A program made the translations under genes and the position numbers. A stretch of 15,185 nucleotides of DNA, taken from positions 1 to 15,185 of the forward strand of contig CALDNB010000230.1 of NCBI GenBank assembly GCA_937914775.1, written 5' to 3'. Position 1 is the first letter of the stretch; each line of letters begins with the position of its first letter. This document shows, piece by piece, positions 1 through 6,582 of this stretch. Source of the stretch: an uncultured Clostridia bacterium (lineage in GTDB: Bacteria; Bacillota; Clostridia; Monoglobales; Firm-18). The notes beneath the pieces are model-generated. The model was not told the DNA's origin, searched no databases, and saw only the letters and a program-made list of their open reading frames with translations.

Positions 1-572
1 CCGTGCTGTGTGCCAAGGATGAGATCGACGGTGCACCCTTTGCTGTCATCAACGCTGATGACTACTACGGCAAAGAAGCCTACGGTTTACTTCACGACTT
101 CCTTGTACAAGGAACTGATGAATTCTGTATGGCAGGTTTCCAACTTAAGAATACTCTTACAGATAACGGTACTGTTTCAAGAGGTGTTTGTGAAGTTGGA
201 GCAGACGGAAAGTTATCAAGTATAGTTGAAAGAACAAAAATCAAAGACTGCAAATACACAGAAGACGGTGAAACATGGTTTGACCTTCCTGACGATACAT
301 TGGTTTCAATGAATATGTGGGGATATACAACAAAGGTATTTGATTTCTTAGAAGAGGGATTTGACAGATTCTTAAAAGAAAACGGAACTGTTCCCAAGAG
401 CGAATATTTCTTACCATTAATGGTTGACGATGTTATAAAAACAGGAAAAACTTCAGTATCTGTATTGCCTACAAACAGCAGATGGTATGGTGTTACATAC
501 AAAGAAGATAAAGACTCTGTTGTAAAAGCATTTAAGGAACTTACTGATAAAGGATTATATAAAGGCTTGTAA
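1..572 (+). CDS. Nucleotidyltransferase (NTP_transferase family), C-terminal part
   Basis: This is the 3' part of a gene that enters from outside the window; codons are in phase from base 3 and the upstream end is missing. About 189 residues remain. Near the start is VLCAKD, then INADDYYG, where the acidic pair matches the metal-binding Asp region of NDP-sugar pyrophosphorylase-like nucleotidyltransferases. The glycine-rich NTP-binding signature expected at the N-terminus lies upstream. Such enzymes join an NTP to a sugar phosphate or similar acceptor, usually for cell-surface polymers; the substrate cannot be told from this fragment. The stop codon sits inside a terminator stem, so this is the end of its transcription unit. 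The first 60 bases are about 57% G+C, falling to about 35% by base 180. The family is fairly sure, the substrate unknown. Confidence 0.75.
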   Translation, partial: VLCAKDEIDGAPFAVINADDYYGKEAYGLLHDFLVQGTDEFCMAGFQLKNTLTDNGTVSRGVCEVGADGKLSSIVERTKIKDCKYTEDGETWFDLPDDTLVSMNMWGYTTKVFDFLEEGFDRFLKENGTVPKSEYFLPLMVDDVIKTGKTSVSVLPTNSRWYGVTYKEDKDSVVKAFKELTDKGLYKGL

Positions 573-596
573 TTTTTACAAGCCTTTTTCTTTTTT
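561..596 (+). terminator. Rho-independent terminator overlapping the stop codon
   Basis: A perfect 12-bp stem (561-572 with 576-587) with a 3-nt loop is followed by a run of Ts broken by one C, to 596. The TAA stop of the upstream nucleotidyltransferase gene (570-572) forms the top of the left stem, so gene end and terminator are one element. It should insulate spoIIGA from upstream transcription. Confidence 0.9.
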
Positions 597-628
597 CGAC
601 ATCATTTTTAGTTTGTGTAGTTTAAAAT
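595..628 (+). promoter_or_regulatory. Candidate Spo0A-box and promoter of spoIIGA
   Basis: Bases 595-601 read TTCGACA, the exact reverse complement of the Spo0A-box TGTCGAA, about 50 bases before the spoIIGA start. A TAAAAT -10-like hexamer (5/6 to consensus) is at 623-628, leaving 22 bases between it and 595-600. The B. subtilis spoIIG promoter is known to be activated by Spo0A~P and to have an unusually long 22-bp spacer, so the layout fits. The box overlaps the end of the upstream terminator T-tract. The heptamer is seen directly; promoter function is inferred, and the implied start site would leave a very short leader. Confidence 0.5.
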
Positions 629-648
629 GGAATAAGGAAGTGATTGTT

Positions 649-1389
649 GTGACTGTTTACCTTGACTTATACTTTATTATCAACTTCGTTTTTAACTACA
701 TAATACTATATATAACTAATAAAATATCAGGTAACAACAGAAAAATTTTGCCAGGTGCCATTGTTGCAACCGCCTTTTCTTTTTTATATCTCTATGTAGA
801 TTATTTATTTTTAAAAATGATATATCCGATAATCATCGTACTTGTAACATTCGGCAGAAACAAGAGTTTTCACTCGTTAATAATATTTTTGCTTGTTAGT
901 TTCACTTTTGGCGGTTGCCTTTATACTGTATTTGGACTTATGAATTACAACTACGATAGAATAAAGTTTTTAAGTATCCTTTTAATATGCAGTTTGTTCA
1001 GTTTCATAATACTTAATATCTTTTCAGACTTCTATAAAAAAACTTTAGTAAAAATAAAAGGAAAAAGAGAACTTGTTATAGAATATAATAATTCTGTCGC
1101 AAAAATTTATGGTGTGGTTGACACATGCAACAGTCTTTATGACCCATATTTTAACTTGCCGGTAATAGTTGCAGACAAAAGTAAAATTGAGGGACTTATA
1201 ACTGATAACTGCAGATTCTTTCTTGTTCCTTTTAGTTCTGTTGGTACAAAGAGCGGACTTATGAGATGCTTTAAACCGGAAAAAGTATTGTTATGCGGAA
1301 AAGAAATAAACTGCGTTATAGGTATAAGTGAAACTAGATTATCTTGCGACGGCTTGATTAATCCGTCATTAATTTTACAGGAGGTATAA
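649..1389 (+). CDS. spoIIGA: SpoIIGA, pro-sigma-E processing peptidase
   Basis: SpoIIGA is the membrane aspartic protease that removes the pro-sequence of sigma-E in the mother cell after a signal from the forespore. The GTG at 649 is preferred because AGGA lies 10 bases upstream and the protein then begins MTVYLDLYFIINF, like known SpoIIGA starts. Residues 1 to about 125 form roughly five hydrophobic segments; the rest is the cytoplasmic protease domain. The catalytic region reads GVVDTCNSLYDP, with Asp158; the family has an Asp-Thr/Ser-Gly-Asn motif, so the glycine is replaced by Cys160 here. At 246 residues it is shorter than the B. subtilis protein (about 309). It lies just upstream of sigE, whose ribosome binding site overlaps its last codons. 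Identity is firm from context and motif; whether the DTC site is active is open. Confidence 0.92.
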   Translation: MTVYLDLYFIINFVFNYIILYITNKISGNNRKILPGAIVATAFSFLYLYVDYLFLKMIYPIIIVLVTFGRNKSFHSLIIFLLVSFTFGGCLYTVFGLMNYNYDRIKFLSILLICSLFSFIILNIFSDFYKKTLVKIKGKRELVIEYNNSVAKIYGVVDTCNSLYDPYFNLPVIVADKSKIEGLITDNCRFFLVPFSSVGTKSGLMRCFKPEKVLLCGKEINCVIGISETRLSCDGLINPSLILQEV

Positions 1390-1391
1390 AA

Positions 1392-2093
1392 ATGATTTCT
1401 CAGTTATTATTTGCTCTTCGAAAGTTGTTTGGCAGCACACCCAGCGACGTTCACTATATCGGTGGCTCCGACACATTGCCGCCGCCACTGTCACAAAAGG
1501 AGGAACAAGAAGCCATATTAAACTTAAACACAGATGATAATGCCCGTTCAAAACTGATTGAACATAATTTACGCCTTGTAGTTTATATTGCAAGAAAATT
1601 TGAAAATACAGGAATTTATATTGAGGATTTGATTTCAATTGGCACAATAGGTCTTATTAAAGCAGTTAATACATTTAATGCAGACAAGAATATTAAACTT
1701 GCTACATACGCTTCCCGTTGTATAGAAAACGAAATACTTATGTATCTTAGAAAAAACAATATGTCAAAAACTGAAATATCAATAGACGAGCCGTTAAACA
1801 CTGATTGGGACGGGAATGAACTATTGCTATCTGACATATTAGGAACAGACAACGATGTAGTTAATAAAAAACTTGATGAAGAGGTTGACAGGGATTTGTT
1901 AAAAATTGCAATGTCAAAACTTAGCGACAGGGAACTTGAAATTATGAAAATGCGATTTGGTCTGGACAGTACGGAAGAAAAGACTCAAAAAGAAGTTGCG
2001 GACATTCTTGGTATTTCACAGTCCTACATTTCAAGGCTGGAAAAGAGAATTATTTCAAGATTAAAAAGAGATATATCCAAAATGATAGAATAA
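1392..2093 (+). CDS. sigE: RNA polymerase sporulation sigma factor sigma-E
   Basis: This is the first mother-cell-specific sigma factor of sporulation, made as an inactive membrane-associated pro-protein. The ATG at 1392 follows AGGAGG at 1379-1384. Residues 1-21 form a hydrophobic/basic pro-sequence; cleavage is expected near His21-Tyr22, just before IGGSDTLPPPLS, which matches mature B. subtilis sigma-E. Region 2 (about residues 55-120) contains NLRLVVYIARKFENTG and KLATYASRCIENEILMYLR, nearly identical to B. subtilis. DWDGNELLLSDILGTD follows, and region 4.2 has the helix-turn-helix TQKEVADILGISQSYISRLE. The 233-residue length is close to the usual 239. It is two bases after spoIIGA, as in most spore formers. 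sigG, which often follows, is absent: a transporter gene comes next, behind its own promoter. Confidence 0.97.
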   Translation: MISQLLFALRKLFGSTPSDVHYIGGSDTLPPPLSQKEEQEAILNLNTDDNARSKLIEHNLRLVVYIARKFENTGIYIEDLISIGTIGLIKAVNTFNADKNIKLATYASRCIENEILMYLRKNNMSKTEISIDEPLNTDWDGNELLLSDILGTDNDVVNKKLDEEVDRDLLKIAMSKLSDRELEIMKMRFGLDSTEEKTQKEVADILGISQSYISRLEKRIISRLKRDISKMIE

Positions 2094-2094
2094 C

Positions 2095-2123
2095 TTGACA
2101 AGGAGGAAAACTCCCCTTATAAT
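2095..2123 (+). promoter_or_regulatory. Consensus sigma-A promoter of the transporter gene
   Basis: TTGACA (2095-2100), a 17-base spacer and TATAAT (2118-2123) form a full-consensus housekeeping promoter starting one base after the sigE stop codon. The predicted start (around 2130) lies just before the ribosome binding site GAGGGG (2138-2143) of the gene at 2153. The promoter overlaps the left arm of the sigE terminator hairpin. Confidence 0.85.
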
Positions 2124-2149
2124 TAATTTGGTTATAAGAGGGGTTTTTA
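2107..2149 (+). terminator. sigE terminator hairpin that also covers the next gene's ribosome binding site
   Basis: Bases 2107-2122 pair with 2132-2147 across a 9-nt loop: about 15 of 16 positions pair, with one C-A mismatch and one G-T wobble, and the right arm ends in a T-run. It fits an intrinsic terminator for spoIIGA-sigE. Its right arm includes GAGGGG (2138-2143), the ribosome binding site of the gene at 2153, so a read-through RNA would hide that site. RNA started at the internal promoter lacks the left arm and would leave it free. Confidence 0.75.
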
Positions 2150-2152
2150 TTT

Positions 2153-3247
2153 ATGTCATTTATTAAGAAAAATTTTGTTATGTGCATCGCTTTTGTTCTG
2201 GCGCTTATTACTTGCTTTATAATTCCGCCTGACAAAAGTTACATAGGTTATTTTGATTTTAAAACACTGGCTTGTCTTTTTTGTACTCTTGCCTGTGTCT
2301 GTGCTCTTAAAAACATTAAGTTTTTCAGGATTATTTCCGAAAAAATTGTTGTTTATTTTAAGACCGCAAGAAGTGCAGTAATTGCGCTTATATACATAAC
2401 TTTTATTGGCTCTATGTTACTTGCAAACGATATGGCACTTATTACGTTTTTGCCTTTAGGGTATTACGTTTTAAAATCAACTGACAACAGCGACTATATG
2501 GATTTTACATTTATAATGCAAAATATTGCGGCAAATCTGGGAGGTATGCTTACACCCTTCGGCAATCCGCAAAACCTTTATTTGTACTCTTATTATCATA
2601 TTTCAAACGGCGAATTTTTAAGGATTATGTTTTTGCCTTTTATAATTTCTATAATTCTTATTACGGCGTGTTGTTTTAAAATTCCAAACAAACCTTTGTT
2701 TCTTGTTAAAGAAACAGATGTTAAATTAAATGGTAAAAGAGCAGTAATATATGGCATTTTGTTTGTATTATCTATACTTCTTGTGTTCAGAATTGTGCCT
2801 TATTACATAGGTCTTGTTGTTATTGCACTTTCAATATTTATTTTGGATAAATCTGCACTTAAAAAGGTGGATTATCCGCTTTTACTGACTTTTGTTGCAT
2901 TTTTTGTTTTTGCAGGTAATATGGCGAGAATTCCTGCAGTTAATACGTTTTTAGGTGAACTTATAAACAAGAACACTTTACTTTACGGGGTATTGTCCTG
3001 TCAGGTTATAAGCAATGTTCCAAGTGCGGTTTTGCTTTCTAAATTTACAACTAATTACCCTGCACTTCTGGTTGCGGTAAATATAGGCGGTGCAGGAACA
3101 TTAATTGCATCATTGGCAAGTCTTATAACTTTTAGAGAATACATAAAAAGACAGTCTGACAAAGCACTGCCATACTTAAAGAAATTTACTTTTTATAACG
3201 TAATGTTTTTAGTTGTTTTATATATTGTAATGAGTATTGTATTATAG
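2153..3247 (+). CDS. Ion-transporter superfamily permease (ArsB/NhaD/CitT-like)
   Basis: This is a 364-residue integral membrane protein with about ten hydrophobic segments and no signal peptide cleavage site. The segment LLANDMALITFLPL (around residues 89-102) and the loop NLGGMLTPFGNPQNLYLY (around 128-145) match the re-entrant substrate and sodium regions of the ion transporter superfamily (arsenite, citrate/dicarboxylate, Na+/H+ antiporters). A second, weaker ISNVPSAVLLS motif lies in the C-terminal half, as expected from the internal duplication. The substrate cannot be read from sequence: organic anion uptake, arsenite export and Na+/H+ exchange are all possible. It has its own consensus promoter and is followed by an acyltransferase gene whose ribosome binding site overlaps its TAG stop. 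The length is a little short for the family (usually about 400-430). Confidence 0.8.
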   Translation: MSFIKKNFVMCIAFVLALITCFIIPPDKSYIGYFDFKTLACLFCTLACVCALKNIKFFRIISEKIVVYFKTARSAVIALIYITFIGSMLLANDMALITFLPLGYYVLKSTDNSDYMDFTFIMQNIAANLGGMLTPFGNPQNLYLYSYYHISNGEFLRIMFLPFIISIILITACCFKIPNKPLFLVKETDVKLNGKRAVIYGILFVLSILLVFRIVPYYIGLVVIALSIFILDKSALKKVDYPLLLTFVAFFVFAGNMARIPAVNTFLGELINKNTLLYGVLSCQVISNVPSAVLLSKFTTNYPALLVAVNIGGAGTLIASLASLITFREYIKRQSDKALPYLKKFTFYNVMFLVVLYIVMSIVL

Positions 3248-3254
3248 GGTGATT

Positions 3255-4061
3255 ATGATGACTAAGAAGGTTATTGAAAAATGGTATAAGAAACTTGGAT
3301 TTAAAAGTGAATATGACGGGCAGTTTTATAACTATCTTGATACAATAGAAATTCCTCCTGATACCGAAATTGAGAATTATGATTTGAAATCGGAAGATTA
3401 CAAAAGAAATCTTCTTGCAGTTCTGTACATGTGTGACAGAGTTGAAAAGTTTTACAATGAAAAAGGAATAAACGAGGAAATTTTAATTGATACACTTAAA
3501 GACATTGTAAGATGGACAGATGTGTGGACTGATTTTAACGGTTATTTATGTTTTGGTGAAATGAACTGGATAAGCCTTCATTTAAAAGGCAAATTATATA
3601 AACTTGGACGGCTCCAGTTTGCTATGGACGATACCTGGTGGGAGGTAAAAGAACTTGGTATTAAAGAAAAAGACCCCGTTTTAGGTGTTCATATTCCAAG
3701 AGAGGGTTCCCTTGCAAAAGATAAAGTGATTACATCTTTAAATTGGGCAAATGAGTTTTTTCCGAAATACTTCCCTGAGCACAAGTACAAATACTTTTGT
3801 TGTAAATCGTGGCTTTTAGACGACACATTAAAAAAAATACTACCACCTGACAGCGGAATTACATCTTTTGGTGATATGTTTATAAAGGTAGAAGAAGAAC
3901 CCCACGACAGTATTTTGAATTTCGTTTTTGGCAAAGGTGCAACAAGGGATAAAATTGACAGTTATAAGTGCGACACTACACTTACCAAAGGTATAAAACA
4001 TTATATTAAAGAGGGCAAAGAATTTCATTTAACAAGAGGATATATAAAAGCGGATGAATAA
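3255..4061 (+). CDS. GNAT-like acyltransferase (NAT_N + GNAT_C domains)
   Basis: This is a soluble protein of 268 residues with no signal peptide or membrane segment. I recognise the two-part family annotated as acyltransferase domain-containing protein: a helical N-terminal half (residues about 1-120) and a GNAT-like C-terminal half. In the latter, LGRLQFAMDD, VLGVHIPREG, NWANEFFPKYFPEHKYKYFCCKSWLLD and ILPPDSGI are the characteristic blocks. It presumably transfers an acyl group from acyl-CoA, but the acceptor is unknown. AGGGTG at 3246-3251 serves either ATG 3255 or ATG 3258; the site overlaps the stop of the transporter gene, so the two are probably co-transcribed and perhaps translationally coupled. 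The stop codon lies in the loop of a bidirectional terminator. Confidence 0.75.
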   Translation: MMTKKVIEKWYKKLGFKSEYDGQFYNYLDTIEIPPDTEIENYDLKSEDYKRNLLAVLYMCDRVEKFYNEKGINEEILIDTLKDIVRWTDVWTDFNGYLCFGEMNWISLHLKGKLYKLGRLQFAMDDTWWEVKELGIKEKDPVLGVHIPREGSLAKDKVITSLNWANEFFPKYFPEHKYKYFCCKSWLLDDTLKKILPPDSGITSFGDMFIKVEEEPHDSILNFVFGKGATRDKIDSYKCDTTLTKGIKHYIKEGKEFHLTRGYIKADE

Positions 4062-4080
4062 TCATCCGCTTTCTTTTATT
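4047..4080 (+). terminator. Bidirectional terminator between convergent genes
   Basis: An 11-bp perfect stem (4047-4057 with 4062-4072), loop ATAA, is followed by a T-rich tail on the plus strand; a shorter TTTTATAT tail follows on the minus strand. The stop of the acyltransferase gene (4059-4061) is in the loop, and the aldose epimerase gene ends at 4076 from the other side. Confidence 0.88.
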
Positions 4081-4927
4081 TTTCTATTGTAATAGTGTGA
4101 GTTCTTGTTGTGCTGTCCTTTGGTGCTAATTTTATTATGCCTTTCTTTTTTGTAAAGTCATAATCGCTTGTAGTGTAATCAGGAATACCGCACCATGGCT
4201 CGATACATACATATTTACTGTTTTTAACAGTCCATATAAGTAATGTTTCAAAATCTTTGAAATCAACTCTCAGGCATTTGTTGTCGTTTTTAAGTTTAAC
4301 TGATTTTGAGTTAAGATTTAAAAAGATAAGTGAATCCATATCAAACAATTCGTTTGAAAGTTTTAATTCTTTTACGTTTTCGCCTAAATTTACTTTTCTT
4401 TCGCAAAGAAGACTTCCGTCAACATCGGCAGATATAAGGTCTTCATTTTTTTCAAATTCTAAAGTGTAATCCCAGAAACCTTCTTCACACATATAACCTT
4501 CGTGTGAACCGATTGAGAAATACATATCTTTATTATCGTTATTAATCACATTATATTCGATTTCTATTGACTGCTCATTTAAAGTATATTTAATTCTTAA
4601 ATCAAAGTTAAATGGATAGTTCTTTAAAGTTTCCTCATTTGCGCAAAGTGAAAATTCTGCACAACTGTCTGTAGCATTAACTACAGCAAATTCGGAAAAT
4701 TTTGCAAAACCGTGTTGATTTAAAGAATAGAATTTTCCGTCATACATATATTTATCATCTTTAAGACTACCGCAAATAGGGAAAAGCGCAGGTGCTCTTC
4801 TGCCCCAGAATTTCGGGTCTCCGTTCCACAAATATTCTTTGCCGTTAGCCTTAATACTTTGCATTTCTGCGGCAGTTGTTGAAATATCAACAGTGATTTT
4901 TTCGTTTTTTATTGTTATAATTGACAT
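4076..4927 (-). CDS. Aldose 1-epimerase family protein (LacX-like)
   Basis: This is a 283-residue cytoplasmic protein of the galactose-mutarotase fold, expected to interconvert alpha and beta anomers of an aldose or sugar phosphate. Visible family features in order are the N-terminal WNGDPKFWGRRAPALFPICG, QHGFAKFSEF (His near residue 73), SIGSHEGY (the His corresponding to the catalytic acid) and CIEPWCGIPD (the Glu corresponding to the catalytic base, near residue 243). These match the LacX/YeaD-like branch more than classical GalM. The start is supported by AAGAGGTG upstream on the minus strand. It is transcribed alone, leftward, from a near-consensus promoter at 4947-4975 and ends at the shared terminator. 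The real sugar is unknown. No defect is seen. Confidence 0.88.
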   Translation of the reverse strand: MSIITIKNEKITVDISTTAAEMQSIKANGKEYLWNGDPKFWGRRAPALFPICGSLKDDKYMYDGKFYSLNQHGFAKFSEFAVVNATDSCAEFSLCANEETLKNYPFNFDLRIKYTLNEQSIEIEYNVINNDNKDMYFSIGSHEGYMCEEGFWDYTLEFEKNEDLISADVDGSLLCERKVNLGENVKELKLSNELFDMDSLIFLNLNSKSVKLKNDNKCLRVDFKDFETLLIWTVKNSKYVCIEPWCGIPDYTTSDYDFTKKKGIIKLAPKDSTTRTHTITIEK

Positions 4928-4946
4928 CTTTTAACACCTCTTAAAT

Positions 4947-4975
4947 ATTGTATTAGCATTAAGCATTAATGTCAA
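4947..4975 (-). promoter_or_regulatory. Sigma-A promoter of the aldose epimerase gene
   Basis: On the minus strand, TTGACA (4975-4970), 17 bases and TACAAT (4952-4947; 5/6 to consensus) precede AAGAGGTG and the ATG at 4927. The spacer is filled by a tandem heptamer, described separately. Confidence 0.85.
4956..4969 (+). repeat. Tandem heptamer inside a promoter spacer
   Basis: GCATTAA occurs twice head-to-tail at 4956-4962 and 4963-4969, exactly between the -10 and -35 of the leftward promoter. It could be an operator half-site pair or chance in AT-rich DNA. Confidence 0.6.
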
Positions 4976-5004
4976 GCATATATTTTCAAAAAGGGGTAAT
5001 TAAA

Positions 5005-6285
5005 TTGAAAAAAGTTCACTTGTTTTTTGTTAATGTATTTATGCTTACGGTTGTTTCCTTAATTATACAGTTTATTTCAATAAATTTTAATATTTATATA
5101 ACTAATAAAATAGGAGCAGAGGGAATAGGTCTGTTTCATTTAATACTTTCTCTTTATACAATGGCGGTTACGTTTTCTTCTTCAGGTATTTCTTTGACCG
5201 TAACACGGCTTGTTTCAGAACATCTTGCAGTACATAAAGACACTTCTGTTTCATTTATTTTAAAAAGATGTTTTATATACAGTGCTTTTTTTGGAATTGT
5301 TGCCTTTGTAGTTTTGTTTTCGAAATGTGATTTTTTAGGAGAAAAAGTATTAAATGATGAAAGAACGGTTATGCCTCTTAAAATATTGTCTTTTGGGCTC
5401 CCTTTCATTGCATTTTCTTCAGTATTAAACGGGTATTTTACAGCAGTACGAAAAGTGTCCAAAAGTGCATTTTCTCAACTGTTTGCATTAGTTTTTAAAA
5501 TTATCGTAACTGTGTCTCTTTTAAAATCAAATAACATTAGCGTTTTATTTATTGGTATTGCCTTAGGTGAATTATGTGAATTTTTAATAATGCTTATTTT
5601 ATATTTGCTTGAAAAAAGAAATTACTCAGTGATTACGAAAAACAATGTAACAGGAAAAATGCTTAAAATTGCGCTTCCTGTGGCTCTTAGCACTTATTTA
5701 AGGACAGGGCTTAATTCTTTTAAGCAGATAATAATACCAAAAGGACTGGTGAAATCGGGTCAGTTATACAAAAAAGCGTTGTCTGATTACGGTGTAATCA
5801 ATGGTATGGTATTTCCCATAATTGCATTTCCTATGAATATTCTTTATTCCTGTTCTAATATGCTGGTGCCCGAATTATCTGAATGTGTTGCAAGGGGAAA
5901 CAAAATTCAAATCAAAAGAATAGTAAAAAAAGCACTGAAAACAACTGTTTTGTTTTCAGTGCTGGTGTTTGTCTTTTGCTTTATATTTCATAAAAGTATT
6001 GCAAGTTTGATATACAAAAATAATGATGCGGGAAAGTTTTTGCTTATTCTTTGTCCCATTATTCTCACTATGTATGTTGATGCTGTTGCCGATGGTATGC
6101 TAAAAGGACTTAATCAGCAACTGTATTCAATGAAATATAATATTTTAGATTCAGCCTTAAGCGTTATATTATTGCTGTTTTTGTTACCGCGATACGGACT
6201 TTACGGTTACATAGCAGTAATATATGCAAGTGAAATATTTAACACCACTTTAAGTCTTATGCGTCTTAAAAAAGTGGTGTTTTAA
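5005..6285 (+). CDS. SpoVB/MurJ-like polysaccharide or lipid-linked sugar flippase
   Basis: This is a membrane protein of the MVF/MATE-like flippase superfamily, related to stage V sporulation protein B, which in B. subtilis is needed for spore cortex synthesis. The TTG at 5005 is chosen because AAAGGGG lies 8-14 bases upstream and the protein then begins MKKVHLFFVNVF; an in-frame ATG at 4969 has no such site and falls in promoter sequence of the divergent gene. It has 426 residues and about 12 hydrophobic segments. NKIGAEGIGLFHLILSLYTM followed by GISLTVTRLVSEH is typical of SpoVB proteins, though it is shorter than B. subtilis SpoVB (about 518). It is a single gene, with terminator-like pairing in its last codons. 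A CATATATT at 4977-4984 resembles a sigma-E -10, but the matching -35 is poor. The exact substrate is unproven. Confidence 0.82.
   Translation: MKKVHLFFVNVFMLTVVSLIIQFISINFNIYITNKIGAEGIGLFHLILSLYTMAVTFSSSGISLTVTRLVSEHLAVHKDTSVSFILKRCFIYSAFFGIVAFVVLFSKCDFLGEKVLNDERTVMPLKILSFGLPFIAFSSVLNGYFTAVRKVSKSAFSQLFALVFKIIVTVSLLKSNNISVLFIGIALGELCEFLIMLILYLLEKRNYSVITKNNVTGKMLKIALPVALSTYLRTGLNSFKQIIIPKGLVKSGQLYKKALSDYGVINGMVFPIIAFPMNILYSCSNMLVPELSECVARGNKIQIKRIVKKALKTTVLFSVLVFVFCFIFHKSIASLIYKNNDAGKFLLILCPIILTMYVDAVADGMLKGLNQQLYSMKYNILDSALSVILLLFLLPRYGLYGYIAVIYASEIFNTTLSLMRLKKVVF
5931..5963 (+). repeat. Perfect 12-bp inverted repeat inside the flippase gene
   Basis: AGCACTGAAAAC (5931-5942) is followed, after a 9-base loop, by its exact reverse complement (5952-5963), all within coding sequence. 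No T-tract follows, so it is not a normal terminator. Confidence 0.8.
6241..6285 (+). terminator. Terminator-like hairpin in the last codons of the flippase gene
   Basis: AACACCACTTT (6241-6251) pairs perfectly with 6271-6281, with extra inner pairing (TTAAG with CTTAA), and four Ts cover the arm end. The arms encode the C-terminal residues. The T-run is short, so termination may be partial; it sits between convergent genes. Confidence 0.55.
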
Positions 6286-6291
6286 ATGGGG

Positions 6292-6534
6292 TTATTGTTT
6301 TGCCATTTCGTCGATGCAGTTTTTGCATACAAGTTTGCCCTTGTGCATAATCACATTTTCAACTTGTCCACAAAAAATACAACAAGGAACATGCTTTTTA
6401 AGGACAATCATATCACCGTTTAAATATATTTCCATTGGGTCTTTTTTGTTTAAATCTAATGTCTTTCTAATTTCTCTTGGGATAACTATGCGGCCTAATT
6501 CGTCAATTTCACGAACAATACCTGTTGCTTTCAT
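6292..6534 (-). CDS. AbrB/SpoVT-family transition-state regulator with Cys4 tail
   Basis: This is a DNA-binding regulator of 80 residues. The start is the ATG at 6534 because GGGAGG lies 8-13 bases upstream on the minus strand; a longer reading from 6552 would begin inside that site. Residues 1-50 (MKATGIVREIDELGRIVIPREIRKTLDL...) are the swapped-hairpin AbrB domain, very close to the B. subtilis AbrB N-terminus. After about residue 53 the tail contains CCIFC and, about 20 residues later, CKNC, a likely zinc knuckle that replaces the multimerisation domain of Bacillus AbrB. Clostridial AbrB homologues often carry such a tail. It is divergent from spmAB and has a full-consensus sigma-A promoter that overlaps the spmA promoter. 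The regulated genes are unknown; spmAB is an obvious candidate. Confidence 0.9.
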   Translation of the reverse strand: MKATGIVREIDELGRIVIPREIRKTLDLNKKDPMEIYLNGDMIVLKKHVPCCIFCGQVENVIMHKGKLVCKNCIDEMAKQ

Positions 6535-6553
6535 TGGAAAACCTCCCTGCAAA

Positions 6554-6582
6554 TCATATTACAAATTATTATAGCATACAAT
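6554..6582 (+). promoter_or_regulatory. Sigma-E promoter of spmA-spmB
   Basis: TCATATT (6554-6560), a 14-base spacer and CATACAAT (6575-6582) match the B. subtilis sigma-E consensus (KMATATT, 14-15 bases, CATACANT) at every specified position. It lies 24 bases before the spmA start. In B. subtilis spmAB is sigma-E dependent, and sigE is encoded in this same window. Confidence 0.8.

Noticed and set aside
92..502. 136-codon open frame on the minus strand
   Set aside because: It lies antisense inside the nucleotidyltransferase gene, has no ribosome binding site and no recognisable motif; it is a shadow of the real frame.
4956..4984. Sigma-E promoter for the flippase gene
   Set aside because: CATATATT at 4977-4984 resembles a -10, but the -35 position (GCATTAA) matches only in part and the implied start falls within the ribosome binding site.
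4969..5004. Upstream ATG start for the flippase gene
   Set aside because: The extra 12 residues have no ribosome binding site and their codons overlap the divergent promoter; the TTG at 5005 has AAAGGGG at good spacing.
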